Assembly (NCBI GenBank): GCA_009668975.1
Contig: SBEG01000021.1
Location: forward strand, 1 to 64,000
DNA: 64,000 nucleotides
DNA from: Deltaproteobacteria bacterium
GTDB taxonomy: Bacteria > Desulfobacterota > Desulfuromonadia > Geobacterales > Geobacteraceae
Direction of reading: 5' to 3'
In this document: positions 36,046 through 44,633 of the stretch, in pieces
Position numbering within the stretch: position 1 is the stretch's first letter
Layout of the letters: each line of letters starts with the position of its first letter
Translations under genes and position numbers: made by a program
Notes under the pieces: model-generated
Database searches by the model: none
The model's input: only the letters and a program-made list of their open reading frames with translations
What the model was told of the DNA's origin: nothing

Positions 36046-37260
36046 ATGTCCGATGTTCTCAAAATTCTTGTTGTTTTGGTAATTTTCGCTGTCCTGCTGC
36101 GTAGGAAGATTTTCCTCGGCACGGTAATGTTGCTGGGTTCTCTCTGCCTTGCCTTTCTGTATCCTACACATCCAATTGATTTTCTTTCAGGGCTACGAAC
36201 CGCGATACTGTCGCCCGTTTCACTCGAAATGACCGGCACCATTGTTCTGACTATGATCTTGGAGAACGTTCTTCGTAAAACGGAAACCTTGAAAAGGATG
36301 GTAATCAGCCTTTCCCGCTTTCTTCCTGACTATCGTCTGGTATTGGCGGCAATGCCCGCGGTGATCGGCCTTCTTCCTTCACCGGGTGGTGCGGTGTTTT
36401 CTGCGCCGATGGTGAATGAGGCCTCAGTTGCTTTCAGGGTACGTCCTGAACGAAAAGCATTTATAAATTATTGGTTTCGCCACATCTGGGAATATATCTC
36501 GCCGCTGTATCCGGGAGTAATCCTCGCTGCGGGAGTCGCAGGGATTTCCTGCCGGGATCTAGCCATTATAAATGCACCGTTTGCGCTTTCCGTCATCGCC
36601 TGGGGCGGGTTGTTTTGTTTTAACGGCATGACAAAATTAACCGGGACAAATAGGATACTGCCGGCGGCGAAAGGAAGGGCATTAGTAATTTTTTGCCGGG
36701 CATTTTCACCGATAGCGCTGATTATGCTTCTGGTAATCGTTGCCGGGTTAAGCCCGGTGTTAGCCCTCGGCGGCGTTGTACTAGCACTTTTTCTGCTTCA
36801 CAAATTTTCGCCGGATCGTATTTGGCACACGCTTCGTGAAAGTGTTTCGCCGCGCATGCTTTTCATGGTCGCCAGTATCCTGGTATTTCAGGAAACCTTG
36901 CGTTGTACCGAAGCGTTAACCGGGATCTCGGAATTTTTTACGGCAAGCGGGCTGCCGATAATTCTAATCGTTGTTTCTCTGCCATTTTTGACCGGCTTTA
37001 TGACCGGGATGACTATCGCGTATGTCGGCATAAGCTTTCCACTTCTACTGCCGCTTATGCACAATGGCTCGCACTTTTCCGGGCTACTTGCACTTGCCTT
37101 CGGCAGCGGTTTTGCCGGAGTAATGTTGTCGCCGCTTCATCTCTGTCTGGTGTTGACAAGGGAGTATTTTAATGCGGATTTCAGCAGGGTTTACCGGATG
37201 CTCTTGCTGCCAATTTTTCTGGTTCTGTTAGCGGCAGTGATACCCTTTGTATTTTTATGA
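36046..37260 (+). CDS. DUF401 family membrane protein
   Basis: A 404-aa integral membrane protein with about ten hydrophobic helices. It has the DUF401 (COG1906) landmarks: an N-terminal helix pair, LLPSPGGAVFSAPMVNEA in the middle, NYWFRHIWEYISPLYPGVILA and the C-terminal GSGFAGVMLSPLHLCLVLTREYF. The family is widespread in anaerobes and resembles ion-transporter superfamily folds (gluconate/citrate type), but its substrate is unknown. GGTGG precedes the ATG. It is the first gene of a plus-strand group with a lipoprotein, an Smr protein and a small peptide. Confidence 0.88.
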   Translation: MSDVLKILVVLVIFAVLLRRKIFLGTVMLLGSLCLAFLYPTHPIDFLSGLRTAILSPVSLEMTGTIVLTMILENVLRKTETLKRMVISLSRFLPDYRLVLAAMPAVIGLLPSPGGAVFSAPMVNEASVAFRVRPERKAFINYWFRHIWEYISPLYPGVILAAGVAGISCRDLAIINAPFALSVIAWGGLFCFNGMTKLTGTNRILPAAKGRALVIFCRAFSPIALIMLLVIVAGLSPVLALGGVVLALFLLHKFSPDRIWHTLRESVSPRMLFMVASILVFQETLRCTEALTGISEFFTASGLPIILIVVSLPFLTGFMTGMTIAYVGISFPLLLPLMHNGSHFSGLLALAFGSGFAGVMLSPLHLCLVLTREYFNADFSRVYRMLLLPIFLVLLAAVIPFVFL

Positions 37261-37360
37261 TGATGCCGGGGTGGGGAACAGGTGTTTGCACCAGTTCTGA
37301 TGTCTTTAATCATGCAAAAGAGGCCGCAACTCTTTGAATCATGCTAAAGGAACACTACTA

Positions 37361-38176
37361 ATGGTGAAATGTATTGCTGTTCTTATCTGCTGTCTTCCCT
37401 TACTGGGGGTCGTCGGGTGTGTGGGTCAATCAACGTTTGAAAAAAAGGCTGTTGAGGCAACCAGTTTGTCCAAAGAACTTGCAGAAATGCAACGTCGAAA
37501 TAGCGATCTTGTCCGAGACAATGAAGCATTGCGTGCAGATCTTGCCGGGCTTCGCGCAAAAGTTGATGAACTTGAAACAACGCGAAATAGGCTGGAGCAG
37601 ACGATCTCCTCAGGAGAACAAACTCCCTATCAATTTGTCGCGGAACTTGAAAGAGAGAAGGGCCGATTACGTGAGGATTTGGCAAAACTGCTTCGGACCC
37701 AGGATGATCGGGTACGCACCAGTAGCCGGATTTATGAGCATTTTCTGGAAAGAATGAAAAATGAAATTGCCTCGGGCCAGGTGCGTCTAACCGAACTGAG
37801 AGGAACAATACGGCTTGATTTGCTTGATGAGGCTTTTTTTGACGGAACCAAGACCGAACTCTCAGCCCACGGATTCACTCTGCTGCAAAAAGTAGCTGAA
37901 CTTCTGATGGAGAATAATGATGTTAATGCCTCCATTGAGTCACGGTATGAAATTTCCGCTACCCGACCAGATGACTCCGGCAAGCAGCCAGCAAGTTGGC
38001 GGATTCCACTGTTACGGTCTTTATCAGCAGCCCGCTACCTGCTGAAAGTTGGAATCGGTACCGCAGCTTTGAGTACGACGACTCGAGGCCAATTCGAGCT
38101 TGAGTCAAATGCCGGGATAGTGGCTGATAGGACCTTTGCTAATGGAATTGCACTTTTAATATCGGTGAAGGAATAG
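37361..38176 (+). CDS. Coiled-coil lipoprotein with OmpA/MotB-like C-terminus
   Basis: About 271 aa. A signal peptide ends in VVGC (lipobox) followed by VGQSTFEKK. A long coiled coil (about 25-110) is rich in SKELAEMQRRN-type heptads. The C-terminal region (about 150-271) has the shape of an OmpA/MotB peptidoglycan-binding domain: FFDGTKTELSAHGFTLLQKVAELL followed by RSLSAARYLLKVGI (R/S-rich helix). The ATG at 37361 is chosen because AAAGGA lies upstream; a TTG at 37334 would add nine residues. It probably links the outer membrane or inner membrane to the cell wall. Confidence 0.8.
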   Translation: MVKCIAVLICCLPLLGVVGCVGQSTFEKKAVEATSLSKELAEMQRRNSDLVRDNEALRADLAGLRAKVDELETTRNRLEQTISSGEQTPYQFVAELEREKGRLREDLAKLLRTQDDRVRTSSRIYEHFLERMKNEIASGQVRLTELRGTIRLDLLDEAFFDGTKTELSAHGFTLLQKVAELLMENNDVNASIESRYEISATRPDDSGKQPASWRIPLLRSLSAARYLLKVGIGTAALSTTTRGQFELESNAGIVADRTFANGIALLISVKE

Positions 38177-38188
38177 TGGATATTCCCT

Positions 38189-38896
38189 ATGAAGAAACGC
38201 TGTAAAAAAGCAGAGAAGAAAAAGGAAACAGCAAAGGAATTCGCCACGTCTCCTTTCAGGGGGCTGAAGGCTTTTGCCGTGGAAAAGGAGGGACACACAC
38301 CCGTGAAAGAGGCCATGACTGCGCTGCCATCAGTAAGAACTGCCGATGAAAGCGATGGAACGGACCTTTTTCTGAGGTATGTGGAAGGTGTAACCCGGCT
38401 GAACGGACCGGTCCAGAAAAAAACCGCGCCGGCAAGAAAGAAAGAAGATTCCGGGAGCTTGAAGGACGAAGACAGTCAACTCTTCCTTTCTTCACTTGCA
38501 GGCATGGATGTGACATTCCGTGATGAATTCCCCGATGTGGAGCCGTTGCGCCCGGTTGCCACAAACCGGATGCGCCAGGTTAAGAATGGCACGCTTCGCA
38601 TTGACCTGGAACTGGACCTGCACGGACTTACGCGGGATGAGGCATTGACGAGCCTTGCTCAATTTGTATCCAGCGCGTATAATCGCGGGCAAAAAGCCAT
38701 CCTAGTCATTACGGGTAAAGGAAATAACTCGCCTGCAGAGCCGGTACTTCATGGTGCGGTTGCGTCCTGGCTTCGTGAAGCGGGCAAGAGTATGGTGGCG
38801 GAATTTGCTCCGGCACCGCGAAACATGGGCGGAAGCGGTGCGTTTGTTGTATTTTTTAAAGAAAAGAAGAAACAGGTTATTATTCCATCCAGGTAG
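38189..38896 (+). CDS. Smr-domain protein
   Basis: A 235-aa protein whose C-terminal 85 residues form an Smr domain: LDLHGLTRDEALTSLAQFV, then VITGKGNNSPAEPVLHGAVASWL and a GGSGAFVVFF end. The N-terminal 140 residues are charged and low in complexity, with a Lys/Glu-rich start. Smr domains are small endonuclease-like modules, originally the C-terminus of MutS2, and act on branched DNA or on RNA. It starts 12 nt after the lipoprotein stop, so the two genes are probably co-transcribed; no functional link is known. Confidence 0.9.
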   Translation: MKKRCKKAEKKKETAKEFATSPFRGLKAFAVEKEGHTPVKEAMTALPSVRTADESDGTDLFLRYVEGVTRLNGPVQKKTAPARKKEDSGSLKDEDSQLFLSSLAGMDVTFRDEFPDVEPLRPVATNRMRQVKNGTLRIDLELDLHGLTRDEALTSLAQFVSSAYNRGQKAILVITGKGNNSPAEPVLHGAVASWLREAGKSMVAEFAPAPRNMGGSGAFVVFFKEKKKQVIIPSR

Positions 38897-38928
38897 ATCT
38901 ATTATTGCAGCAAGTAAGGAGAAGTGTT

Positions 38929-39066
38929 GTGCGACAAGGATTTTTTTCAGGAAATGTTCTGCTGTCACTATTTTTAGTTATCTGGGCTGTAGTGCTCATA
39001 CTGTCAACTGGCTCTCACGCCAATGATGGCGCTCCGATTGATTCCGGTTATGCGCTGTCTGAATAG
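38929..39066 (+). CDS. 45-aa single-helix membrane peptide
   Basis: A 45-residue peptide starting at GTG 38929. AAGGAG (38917-38922) is a strong ribosome site 6 nt before the start. The peptide has a hydrophobic segment (VLLSLFLVIWAVVLILS, residues 10-26) after MRQGFFSGN and a short polar tail ending in GYALSE. It lies 32 nt after the Smr gene on the same strand. Too short for most gene callers. Function unknown; it may be a small membrane protein or a cleaved signal-like peptide. Confidence 0.55.
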   Translation: MRQGFFSGNVLLSLFLVIWAVVLILSTGSHANDGAPIDSGYALSE

Positions 39067-39146
39067 ACCGGATTTTTTCAAGCGATTATTTGCGTCAATC
39101 CGCAAGACAGAGGTGACAACGGCCTGTAATTCGGAAACAGACAAAA

Positions 39147-39177
39147 CGGCGGATTACCCAAGCAAGGTAATCCGCCG
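39147..39177 (-). terminator. Terminator of the radical SAM/CHxP-peptide operon
   Basis: CGGCGGATTACC (39147-39158) and GGTAATCCGCCG (39166-39177) form a perfect 12-bp stem with a 7-nt loop. Read on the minus strand the stem is followed by TTTTGTCTG. It begins 17 nt after the stop codon of the CHxP-repeat peptide. Confidence 0.88.
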
Positions 39178-39193
39178 CTGCTTTACCCGGCAG

Positions 39194-39319
39194 CTATGCA
39201 GGTGCATGGCATGCCGGTGCGTGACAGGAAGGGGCATGGCAGGTTGGCGCATGGCAAGCAGGACCGTGGCACCCGGCATTGTATGATACCTTACTCTCTA
39301 CTTTTCTGGTCTTCAGCAT
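39194..39319 (-). CDS. 41-aa CHxP-repeat peptide, candidate RiPP precursor
   Basis: Start ATG 39319, stop TAG 39194. AAAGGAGGTGAG (39325-39336) is an almost ideal Shine-Dalgarno. Residues 1-16 are a basic leader-like segment (MLKTRKVESKVSYNAG). Residues 17-41 are five consecutive pentads of the form Cys-His-x-Pro-x: CHGPA, CHAPT, CHAPS, CHAPA, CHAPA. Codons for the identical residues differ between pentads (TGC/TGT, CAT/CAC, several Ala and Pro codons), so the repeat is conserved at protein level rather than newly copied. It lies 55 nt after a radical SAM gene with a PqqD-like domain and before a terminator. I infer a substrate of that enzyme. Not a family I can name. Confidence 0.75.
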   Translation of the reverse strand: MLKTRKVESKVSYNAGCHGPACHAPTCHAPSCHAPACHAPA

Positions 39320-39374
39320 GATCTCACCTCCTTTCGGTACAGGTTATGATGGGCTTTTCACCCATGATCCACTA

Positions 39375-41399
39375 CTATTCTGGATAAGTGATAATTGTAC
39401 CCATTTCAATCAGTTGTGCAAGGGCATCCCTGCATTCAATAGTAAAGTCCTGACGTTCCATGCCTTGCCCGTATCTCTGCGCTAGAATTTCCACAATCTC
39501 CTCGAATGGCCTCGAACCATTCGTCAGCTGAATTAAATCGCGACCAAACTCGTTTATTTCCGAAAGTTCGATACTGCCATCTTTCAGAAATGCGACGATA
39601 ATGATCGTTTCCATTTCGTAGCTTTCCCGGTATACACCATGCTTCAGGTCGTCGATGATGTCTGCAACATTCCAGCTGAATGTGCAGATCTGACAGGCAT
39701 CATTCCGCAAAGGCAGCTGTTCGTCGAGGCGGCAGAGATCCGCAGTGGCAGGCGTAATATTGCTGGGAGGTCTTCCCACGTCCAGAAACAGGTTTTCGTA
39801 GCTGACAATATCGGGCAGGTGTGCCCAAGATGAGACCTTCATTTCCCGGAGGGACTTCTCAACAAAAGACGGGAGGTGTTTTCGACATTCAGCCGGAGTC
39901 AGTTTAGGTGTGGCGAGTTTCTCAATCAGTTGCACCTCTGTTAAAAAACATCCGAAAAGAACGCTGGCCGATTCTTTCACGGCAAGGGATATAAGCAGGA
40001 ATGATTTCGGGTAGAGATTGACAATGAGCGGGAAGTAGGTGGCTAGACTGTGTAATTCGTCCAAGGGCATACCCGCACAGGGGAGGTTGTAGAAACTGCT
40101 GAAGAGCAGAGGGTTCGAATCGATCAGTCGGGTGTCTTCTTTGAGTCGCTGGCCGTTGTCAAATTCAAGTCCGAGAGAAAAGTAGGTGTCCTTTTCCCTG
40201 ACAAGCCGGTCACGGTAGCGACGATGTAATTCGGTGCCGGCAAGTACGGTCGGCATCTGCAGAAGCGGGTTATTGTTACCCTGGATACCCGTTTTCAGTG
40301 CGAGCAAAAGAGTCTTGTCGATGTCCTCCCGTTCTTCTTCCGGGAAACCGATGATATAACTCAAAGTGGGCACCAATCCCTCATCGGTCGTTTCCTTGAC
40401 CCGTTGAAAAAGTATCGATTCGTCGATGCTTTTCCGGATGAAGGCGAGGGTCCGTTCGGAGCCGGAATCGATGCCGTAGCACATCGACTCGCAGCCGGCC
40501 TCACGCATCAGGCGGAGCAGGGGCGGATTCATCGAATCGAGCCGCGAAATGCAGTACCAGGGGGTGCTGTTCAGTCCTTCATCCAGCACTCTGGTGCAGA
40601 ATTCTTCGACGAAATGCCGGTCTGCCGTGAACTGGTCATAGGCGAGCAGAAAACATTCCGCGCCAAAGTTTTCTCGCAGATGGTGCATTTCGGCGATGAT
40701 GCGGGAGACAGAAAAGGTCCGGATTCGGCGCCGCCACATGACGGATTCCGAGCAATAGACGCACTGGTGCGGGCAGCCTCTGCCGACTTCAAGGATGGCA
40801 ATGCTGCGCGGAATGGCGCAGGCATCACGGTAGGTCGCAAGAGGCGGGACGAAAGAGTAATCGGGGATTGGCAGCTCATCGAGACGGGTGATGAGCTCCC
40901 GATCTTCGTTGCGGCAAACCGACGCATCCCCCCGCCATGTTACCCCGGCAATCCCCGCGGGGCTTTTCCCTTCGGCGTAAGCCGCGGCCAATTCCCTGAA
41001 GGTAATTTCTCCTTCGCCGCGAATCACGGCATCGATCCAGGGAAATTTCTCCAGGGTCCTCTGGTCGGCAAATGAGACATCATGGCCTCCCAGGACGATT
41101 TTGACATCGGGTTTATGCAGCCGCAGGAGTTCCGTAATCCCGATCACCGCCGGAAAGGTGGTGCACTGTACCGAGAAACCGACCAGGTTCGGGTCGTCCT
41201 GGAGAATCATCTGCACGGATTCATGGTAGATCGAGGCGCCCAAGGGCAGGGAGTTTCTTCGGATTGCCAGCACCAGGTCGAGAACAGTGACCTCATGGCC
41301 CGCCTCCCGCAGTATGGTGGCGAGATTGAGGAGCCCCAGCGGCGGCAGGTTGTAGAGGGAAGGGAGGTAAAAAGGGGGGAACACGAGGACTATTTTCAT
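39375..41399 (-). CDS. B12-binding radical SAM enzyme with C-terminal PqqD-like (RRE) domain
   Basis: A 674-aa protein. Residues 1 to about 150 are a cobalamin-binding domain (VFPPFYLPSLYNLPPLGLLNLATILREAGHEV by span, then GGHDVSFADQ). The radical SAM core holds the [4Fe-4S] ligands Cys209, Cys213 and Cys216 in RGCPHQCVYCSE. A further region has Cys pairs (DLCRLD, DACQIC). The last 85 residues (about 590-674) read INEFGRDLIQLTNGSRPFEEIVEILAQRYG, the pattern of PqqD, the RiPP recognition element that binds precursor leaders. B12-dependent radical SAM enzymes often methylate unactivated carbon. The downstream 41-aa peptide is the likely substrate. Confidence 0.85.
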   Translation of the reverse strand: MKIVLVFPPFYLPSLYNLPPLGLLNLATILREAGHEVTVLDLVLAIRRNSLPLGASIYHESVQMILQDDPNLVGFSVQCTTFPAVIGITELLRLHKPDVKIVLGGHDVSFADQRTLEKFPWIDAVIRGEGEITFRELAAAYAEGKSPAGIAGVTWRGDASVCRNEDRELITRLDELPIPDYSFVPPLATYRDACAIPRSIAILEVGRGCPHQCVYCSESVMWRRRIRTFSVSRIIAEMHHLRENFGAECFLLAYDQFTADRHFVEEFCTRVLDEGLNSTPWYCISRLDSMNPPLLRLMREAGCESMCYGIDSGSERTLAFIRKSIDESILFQRVKETTDEGLVPTLSYIIGFPEEEREDIDKTLLLALKTGIQGNNNPLLQMPTVLAGTELHRRYRDRLVREKDTYFSLGLEFDNGQRLKEDTRLIDSNPLLFSSFYNLPCAGMPLDELHSLATYFPLIVNLYPKSFLLISLAVKESASVLFGCFLTEVQLIEKLATPKLTPAECRKHLPSFVEKSLREMKVSSWAHLPDIVSYENLFLDVGRPPSNITPATADLCRLDEQLPLRNDACQICTFSWNVADIIDDLKHGVYRESYEMETIIIVAFLKDGSIELSEINEFGRDLIQLTNGSRPFEEIVEILAQRYGQGMERQDFTIECRDALAQLIEMGTIITYPE

Positions 41400-41599
41400 T
41401 GTCGACTTTCCGTGGTACGCTCAAATTCCCGAGACATTAATTTTTGTCGGAAACTTGCAACCTTGGCAATTATTGGAATGAAATCCTGCATGGAGCACCA
41501 GTCATGGAGGCTTTTGTATAGTATACAAATACTACTATGAATCGCAGGCTTTGCAAGATTTGACAAGTTCCTGCGGTCAGCAGAAAAGGGGGATCAGTC

Positions 41600-42103
41600 A
41601 TGGATGTTTTCGAAGGAATTTACACCCGGCGCAGTGTCAGAGACTTCAGCGGCATGCCGGTGGAAAAGGAAAAGCTGCAGGAGATACTGAAAGCAGGTTC
41701 CTGGGCGCCTTCCGGGCTGAATAATCAGCCGTGGCGTTTTGCCGTTGTCTCCGGCTCGGAAAAAAGAGCCGAACTGGCAGGACTGACCCGTTACAGCAGA
41801 ATCCTGCTGCAGGCTCCCGTGGCGATTGCGGTTTTTGCCGACCACTCAGCCATGTACAATGACACCAAGGACCAACAGGCAATTGGTGCCTGTATTCAAA
41901 ACATGCTTCTTGCTGCTCATGCATTGGGACTTGGTGCGGTATGGCTTGGCGAAATCCTGAAAAACGCCGGCGCGGTGAGAGACGTACTTGAACTTTCGGA
42001 GCATCTCGAATTGATGGCAGTCCTGGCTGTTGGATATCCTGACCGGAACGATCAGGTCTCGACTCGGAAAATGATGCCGGAATTGCTCGTGAAAGAATTT
42101 TGA
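41600..42103 (+). CDS. Nitroreductase-family FMN flavoprotein
   Basis: A 167-aa nitroreductase of the short type. It starts with the flavin-binding YTRRSVRDFSGMPVEKEKL and APSGLNNQPWRF motifs, followed by IGACIQNMLLAAHALGLGAVWLGEI in the second half. These proteins use FMN and NAD(P)H to reduce nitro compounds, quinones or other acceptors; substrates cannot be predicted. GGGGGAT lies before the ATG. It is divergent from the radical SAM operon and separated by about 200 bp. Confidence 0.92.
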   Translation: MDVFEGIYTRRSVRDFSGMPVEKEKLQEILKAGSWAPSGLNNQPWRFAVVSGSEKRAELAGLTRYSRILLQAPVAIAVFADHSAMYNDTKDQQAIGACIQNMLLAAHALGLGAVWLGEILKNAGAVRDVLELSEHLELMAVLAVGYPDRNDQVSTRKMMPELLVKEF

Positions 42104-42171
42104 TGGTGAGAATACGCTGAGCAGAATGCCCGGCTCAGAAAATTTTGTGTGCAGCACTCAACTCCTGCAGG

Positions 42172-42726
42172 TTAAAGGGCTGTGCCCTGGGCAGGTACGA
42201 ACAAACAGGACATATCTACACCTTCATGTTCAAGAAGTTTGATTTTTTTGCTGATGCCGCCGGCATAACCTGTCAGACTGCCATGTGCCCCTACGACCCG
42301 ATGGCAAGGGATAATAATGGAGATGGGATTATGGGCCACGGCCCCACCGATCGCTTGTGCCGACATATTTACTTTGTTCATTCGCGCGGCCATCTTCCTG
42401 GCAATCTCGCCGTACGTTGTGACCTCACCGTATGGAATTTCACACAGAATATCCCATACGGCCCTACGGAACGCTCCGCCTTTTGGCGCCAGAGGTAAAC
42501 CGGAAAGGGCCGGTTTTTGCCATGTGAAATACGCATCCAGCCAGTTTTGTGCAGCAGTAAATACGGGCACATCAGGTTGTTCCGTTATCTCTTCCGCCAC
42601 GGCCCCGGCAAAATATTTTTGTCCCTCGATCCACAATCCGACAAGGTTGCCGCCATCGCTCGCGAGCATAAGTGAACCAATTGGTGAGGCATAACGAGTA
42701 GAATATACCATGTCTCCCCCATTCAC
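42172..42726 (-). CDS. ogt: Ogt: methylated-DNA-[protein]-cysteine S-methyltransferase
   Basis: A 184-aa suicide repair protein that transfers the methyl group from O6-methylguanine to its own cysteine. The active site IPCHRVVGAHGSLTGYAGG is intact, preceded by PYGEVTTYGEIA and the Ada/Ogt DNA-binding helix region. The start is uncertain: ATG 42726 lies 9 nt after the Ada/AlkA stop, whereas ATG 42711 follows GGGGGAG too closely. Coupled to the upstream alkylation repair gene. Confidence 0.93.
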   Translation of the reverse strand: MNGGDMVYSTRYASPIGSLMLASDGGNLVGLWIEGQKYFAGAVAEEITEQPDVPVFTAAQNWLDAYFTWQKPALSGLPLAPKGGAFRRAVWDILCEIPYGEVTTYGEIARKMAARMNKVNMSAQAIGGAVAHNPISIIIPCHRVVGAHGSLTGYAGGISKKIKLLEHEGVDMSCLFVPAQGTAL

Positions 42727-42735
42727 AGTGAATGA

Positions 42736-44199
42736 TTACAAAGAGTTCCACAAATTGACTGTTGCATAACTGCGCCAAGGACGCCACGTTTCCGCTAGAG
42801 ACAGTATTTCGTTTGCAGTGCGGGGCGCGAGTGCTTTTTTAACGCCATAATCCGTGTGTGGAAACGCATCAGTCCATCCCATGGCTCGCAGAGCGATGTA
42901 CTGCGCTGTCCAGGGCCCAATGCCAGGAATGGCCATCAGCTTTTTCGTTTCGATCTCCGGCTCGGTGCAGAAGTTGAATTTGATCTCCTCCCGCACAAAT
43001 GCTCGAGCCAGCTCAAAAATTGTGCGTGCCCGGACTTTGATAATTCCCAGTGGGCCAAGATGTTTGTCAATGGGGCCATCCAGGGCAAGGATATCTTCCG
43101 GCGATGGAAAGGCATGGGTCAGTCCGTCAATTTCGGTTCGAATCGGGGCGCCATAAGCTTCCACGAGTCTTGCGGCCAGCGTACTGGCTGCTTTCACCGT
43201 AATCTGCTGGCCCAACACTGCCCGTACCACCATCTCGAAAGTATCGAAACAACCGGGCAAACGAGTGCCCGGAGTGCACAAGTCGGGACGAATAGAGTTC
43301 ATTGGCGCGAGAACTTCATACACCGCATAGGGATCGCAGTACAAATCAAACAGGTGACGAATCCTGGCCAACAACTGCGGCACTACCGGCAGAAGAGCGG
43401 AGTCCACCGTAACGGTTAATACGTTACCTAGCGGCCGATGACCTACCCGTATCCAACCGGACACATGTCGCTGCTCCCCGGTGACAAGGTTCACGGTGCG
43501 CAGATATTCCCCCTTCCTGATTATCTCCACGCCGGGAATGGCACGGAGAGCGAGAAAGTCCAACATCTGCTGCCACTGATAAGGAGGCCGATAGCCCAAG
43601 GCCAAAGTGATGGTGCTGTTATGCCTTGTTTCACCGGGCGGTTGCCTGCGTAAAGCGCTGGGTGCAAGACGGTACCGTTTTTTAAAAAGGTCATTGAAGC
43701 GCCGCAAGCTGCCGAATCCAGCTGCCATCGCCACTTCAAGTACTGAAAGGTCGGTTTCTGTAAGCAGCTGTTTGCCAAGCAACAGTCTGCATGTTTGCAG
43801 ATACTGCACAGGAGAGACGTTGAATTCCGCGGTAAATGCCCGGCGCAGGTGACGGCCTGTGCAGCCAAGTTGGATGGCTAGCTCTTCAATACTCTGACCG
43901 CTTCCACAGTTTTCCTCCAGCAATCTTGCTGCCCGGAGAACCAGAGCGGCGGTAGCATCGACAATCGCGGTTCCAGGGGCAAGTTCCGGCCGGCATAAAA
44001 GGCAGGGGCGGAAACCCGCTTTTTCCGCAGCAGCTGCCGTGGCATGAAAGGTGCAATTTTCTGCCTTTGGCAGCTTCGCCCTGCATACCGGCCGGCAATA
44101 AATTTTCGTGGACAATACTCCCACGAAAAAGCGACCATCAAAACGGGCGTCCTTTGCCTTTAATGCCGCATACCATATCCGTTCTTCAGCTTGAAACAT
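42736..44199 (-). CDS. alkA: Ada-type regulator fused to AlkA 3-methyladenine DNA glycosylase
   Basis: About 487 aa in three parts. An Ada metal-binding/methyl-acceptor domain (residues 1-85) has the four cysteines YCRPVCRAK and CLLCRPE. An AraC-type helix-turn-helix region follows (about 95-190). The C-terminal AlkA glycosylase (about 210-487) has the HhH motif PGIGPWTAQYIALRAMGW, the catalytic Asp in FPHTDYGVKKAL and a typical RPWRSYATVNLW end. It lacks the C-terminal O6-methylguanine transferase of Ada, which the adjacent ogt gene supplies. ATG 44199 is chosen because GAGGTGG lies just upstream. Methylation of the N-domain probably turns it into an activator of this operon. Confidence 0.93.
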   Translation of the reverse strand: MFQAEERIWYAALKAKDARFDGRFFVGVLSTKIYCRPVCRAKLPKAENCTFHATAAAAEKAGFRPCLLCRPELAPGTAIVDATAALVLRAARLLEENCGSGQSIEELAIQLGCTGRHLRRAFTAEFNVSPVQYLQTCRLLLGKQLLTETDLSVLEVAMAAGFGSLRRFNDLFKKRYRLAPSALRRQPPGETRHNSTITLALGYRPPYQWQQMLDFLALRAIPGVEIIRKGEYLRTVNLVTGEQRHVSGWIRVGHRPLGNVLTVTVDSALLPVVPQLLARIRHLFDLYCDPYAVYEVLAPMNSIRPDLCTPGTRLPGCFDTFEMVVRAVLGQQITVKAASTLAARLVEAYGAPIRTEIDGLTHAFPSPEDILALDGPIDKHLGPLGIIKVRARTIFELARAFVREEIKFNFCTEPEIETKKLMAIPGIGPWTAQYIALRAMGWTDAFPHTDYGVKKALAPRTANEILSLAETWRPWRSYATVNLWNSL

Positions 44200-44444
44200 A
44201 CTCGCCACCTCTTCTTAGAAAAGTACACCATCTCGTTCTAAAAATCTGGCTATTTTCGGACATGTAACTACGTTAAGTCCATATTTCATGTTTTTTTCTT
44301 CAGCTGGTTCGGAAGGTGGGATCTCGCTGGCAGGCTACGTTGCAAGCTCAATCGGGCATAGAATCCCCCTGTGCCATTGAGCCTGTTCTGTAATTACTGG
44401 ATAAAGTGTAACAGGGGTTGGGCACAGAAGGCAAAGCAGGCAAT

Positions 44445-44478
44445 AAAAAAGGGACTTGCGTGTTTATTCGCAAGTCCC
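44445..44478 (-). terminator. Terminator after tRNA-fMet
   Basis: On the minus strand GGGACTTGCG (44478-44469) pairs with CGCAAGTCCC (44460-44451) and is followed by six T residues. It ends the transcript carrying the initiator tRNA and possibly the genes upstream. Confidence 0.9.
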
Positions 44479-44488
44479 TGAAATTATT

Positions 44489-44565
<77 letters not shown>

Positions 44566-44633
44566 TCATGTGCGTAACTCAAACTTTATATCACAGTGCT
44601 CCGAATGCTGTCAATATTTATTTTTGCAAAATT

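Noticed and set aside
42172-44199. Ada/AlkA fusion plus Ogt as a novel repair arrangement
   Set aside because: Three-part Ada/AlkA proteins next to ogt are known in many bacteria; listed as ordinary genes.
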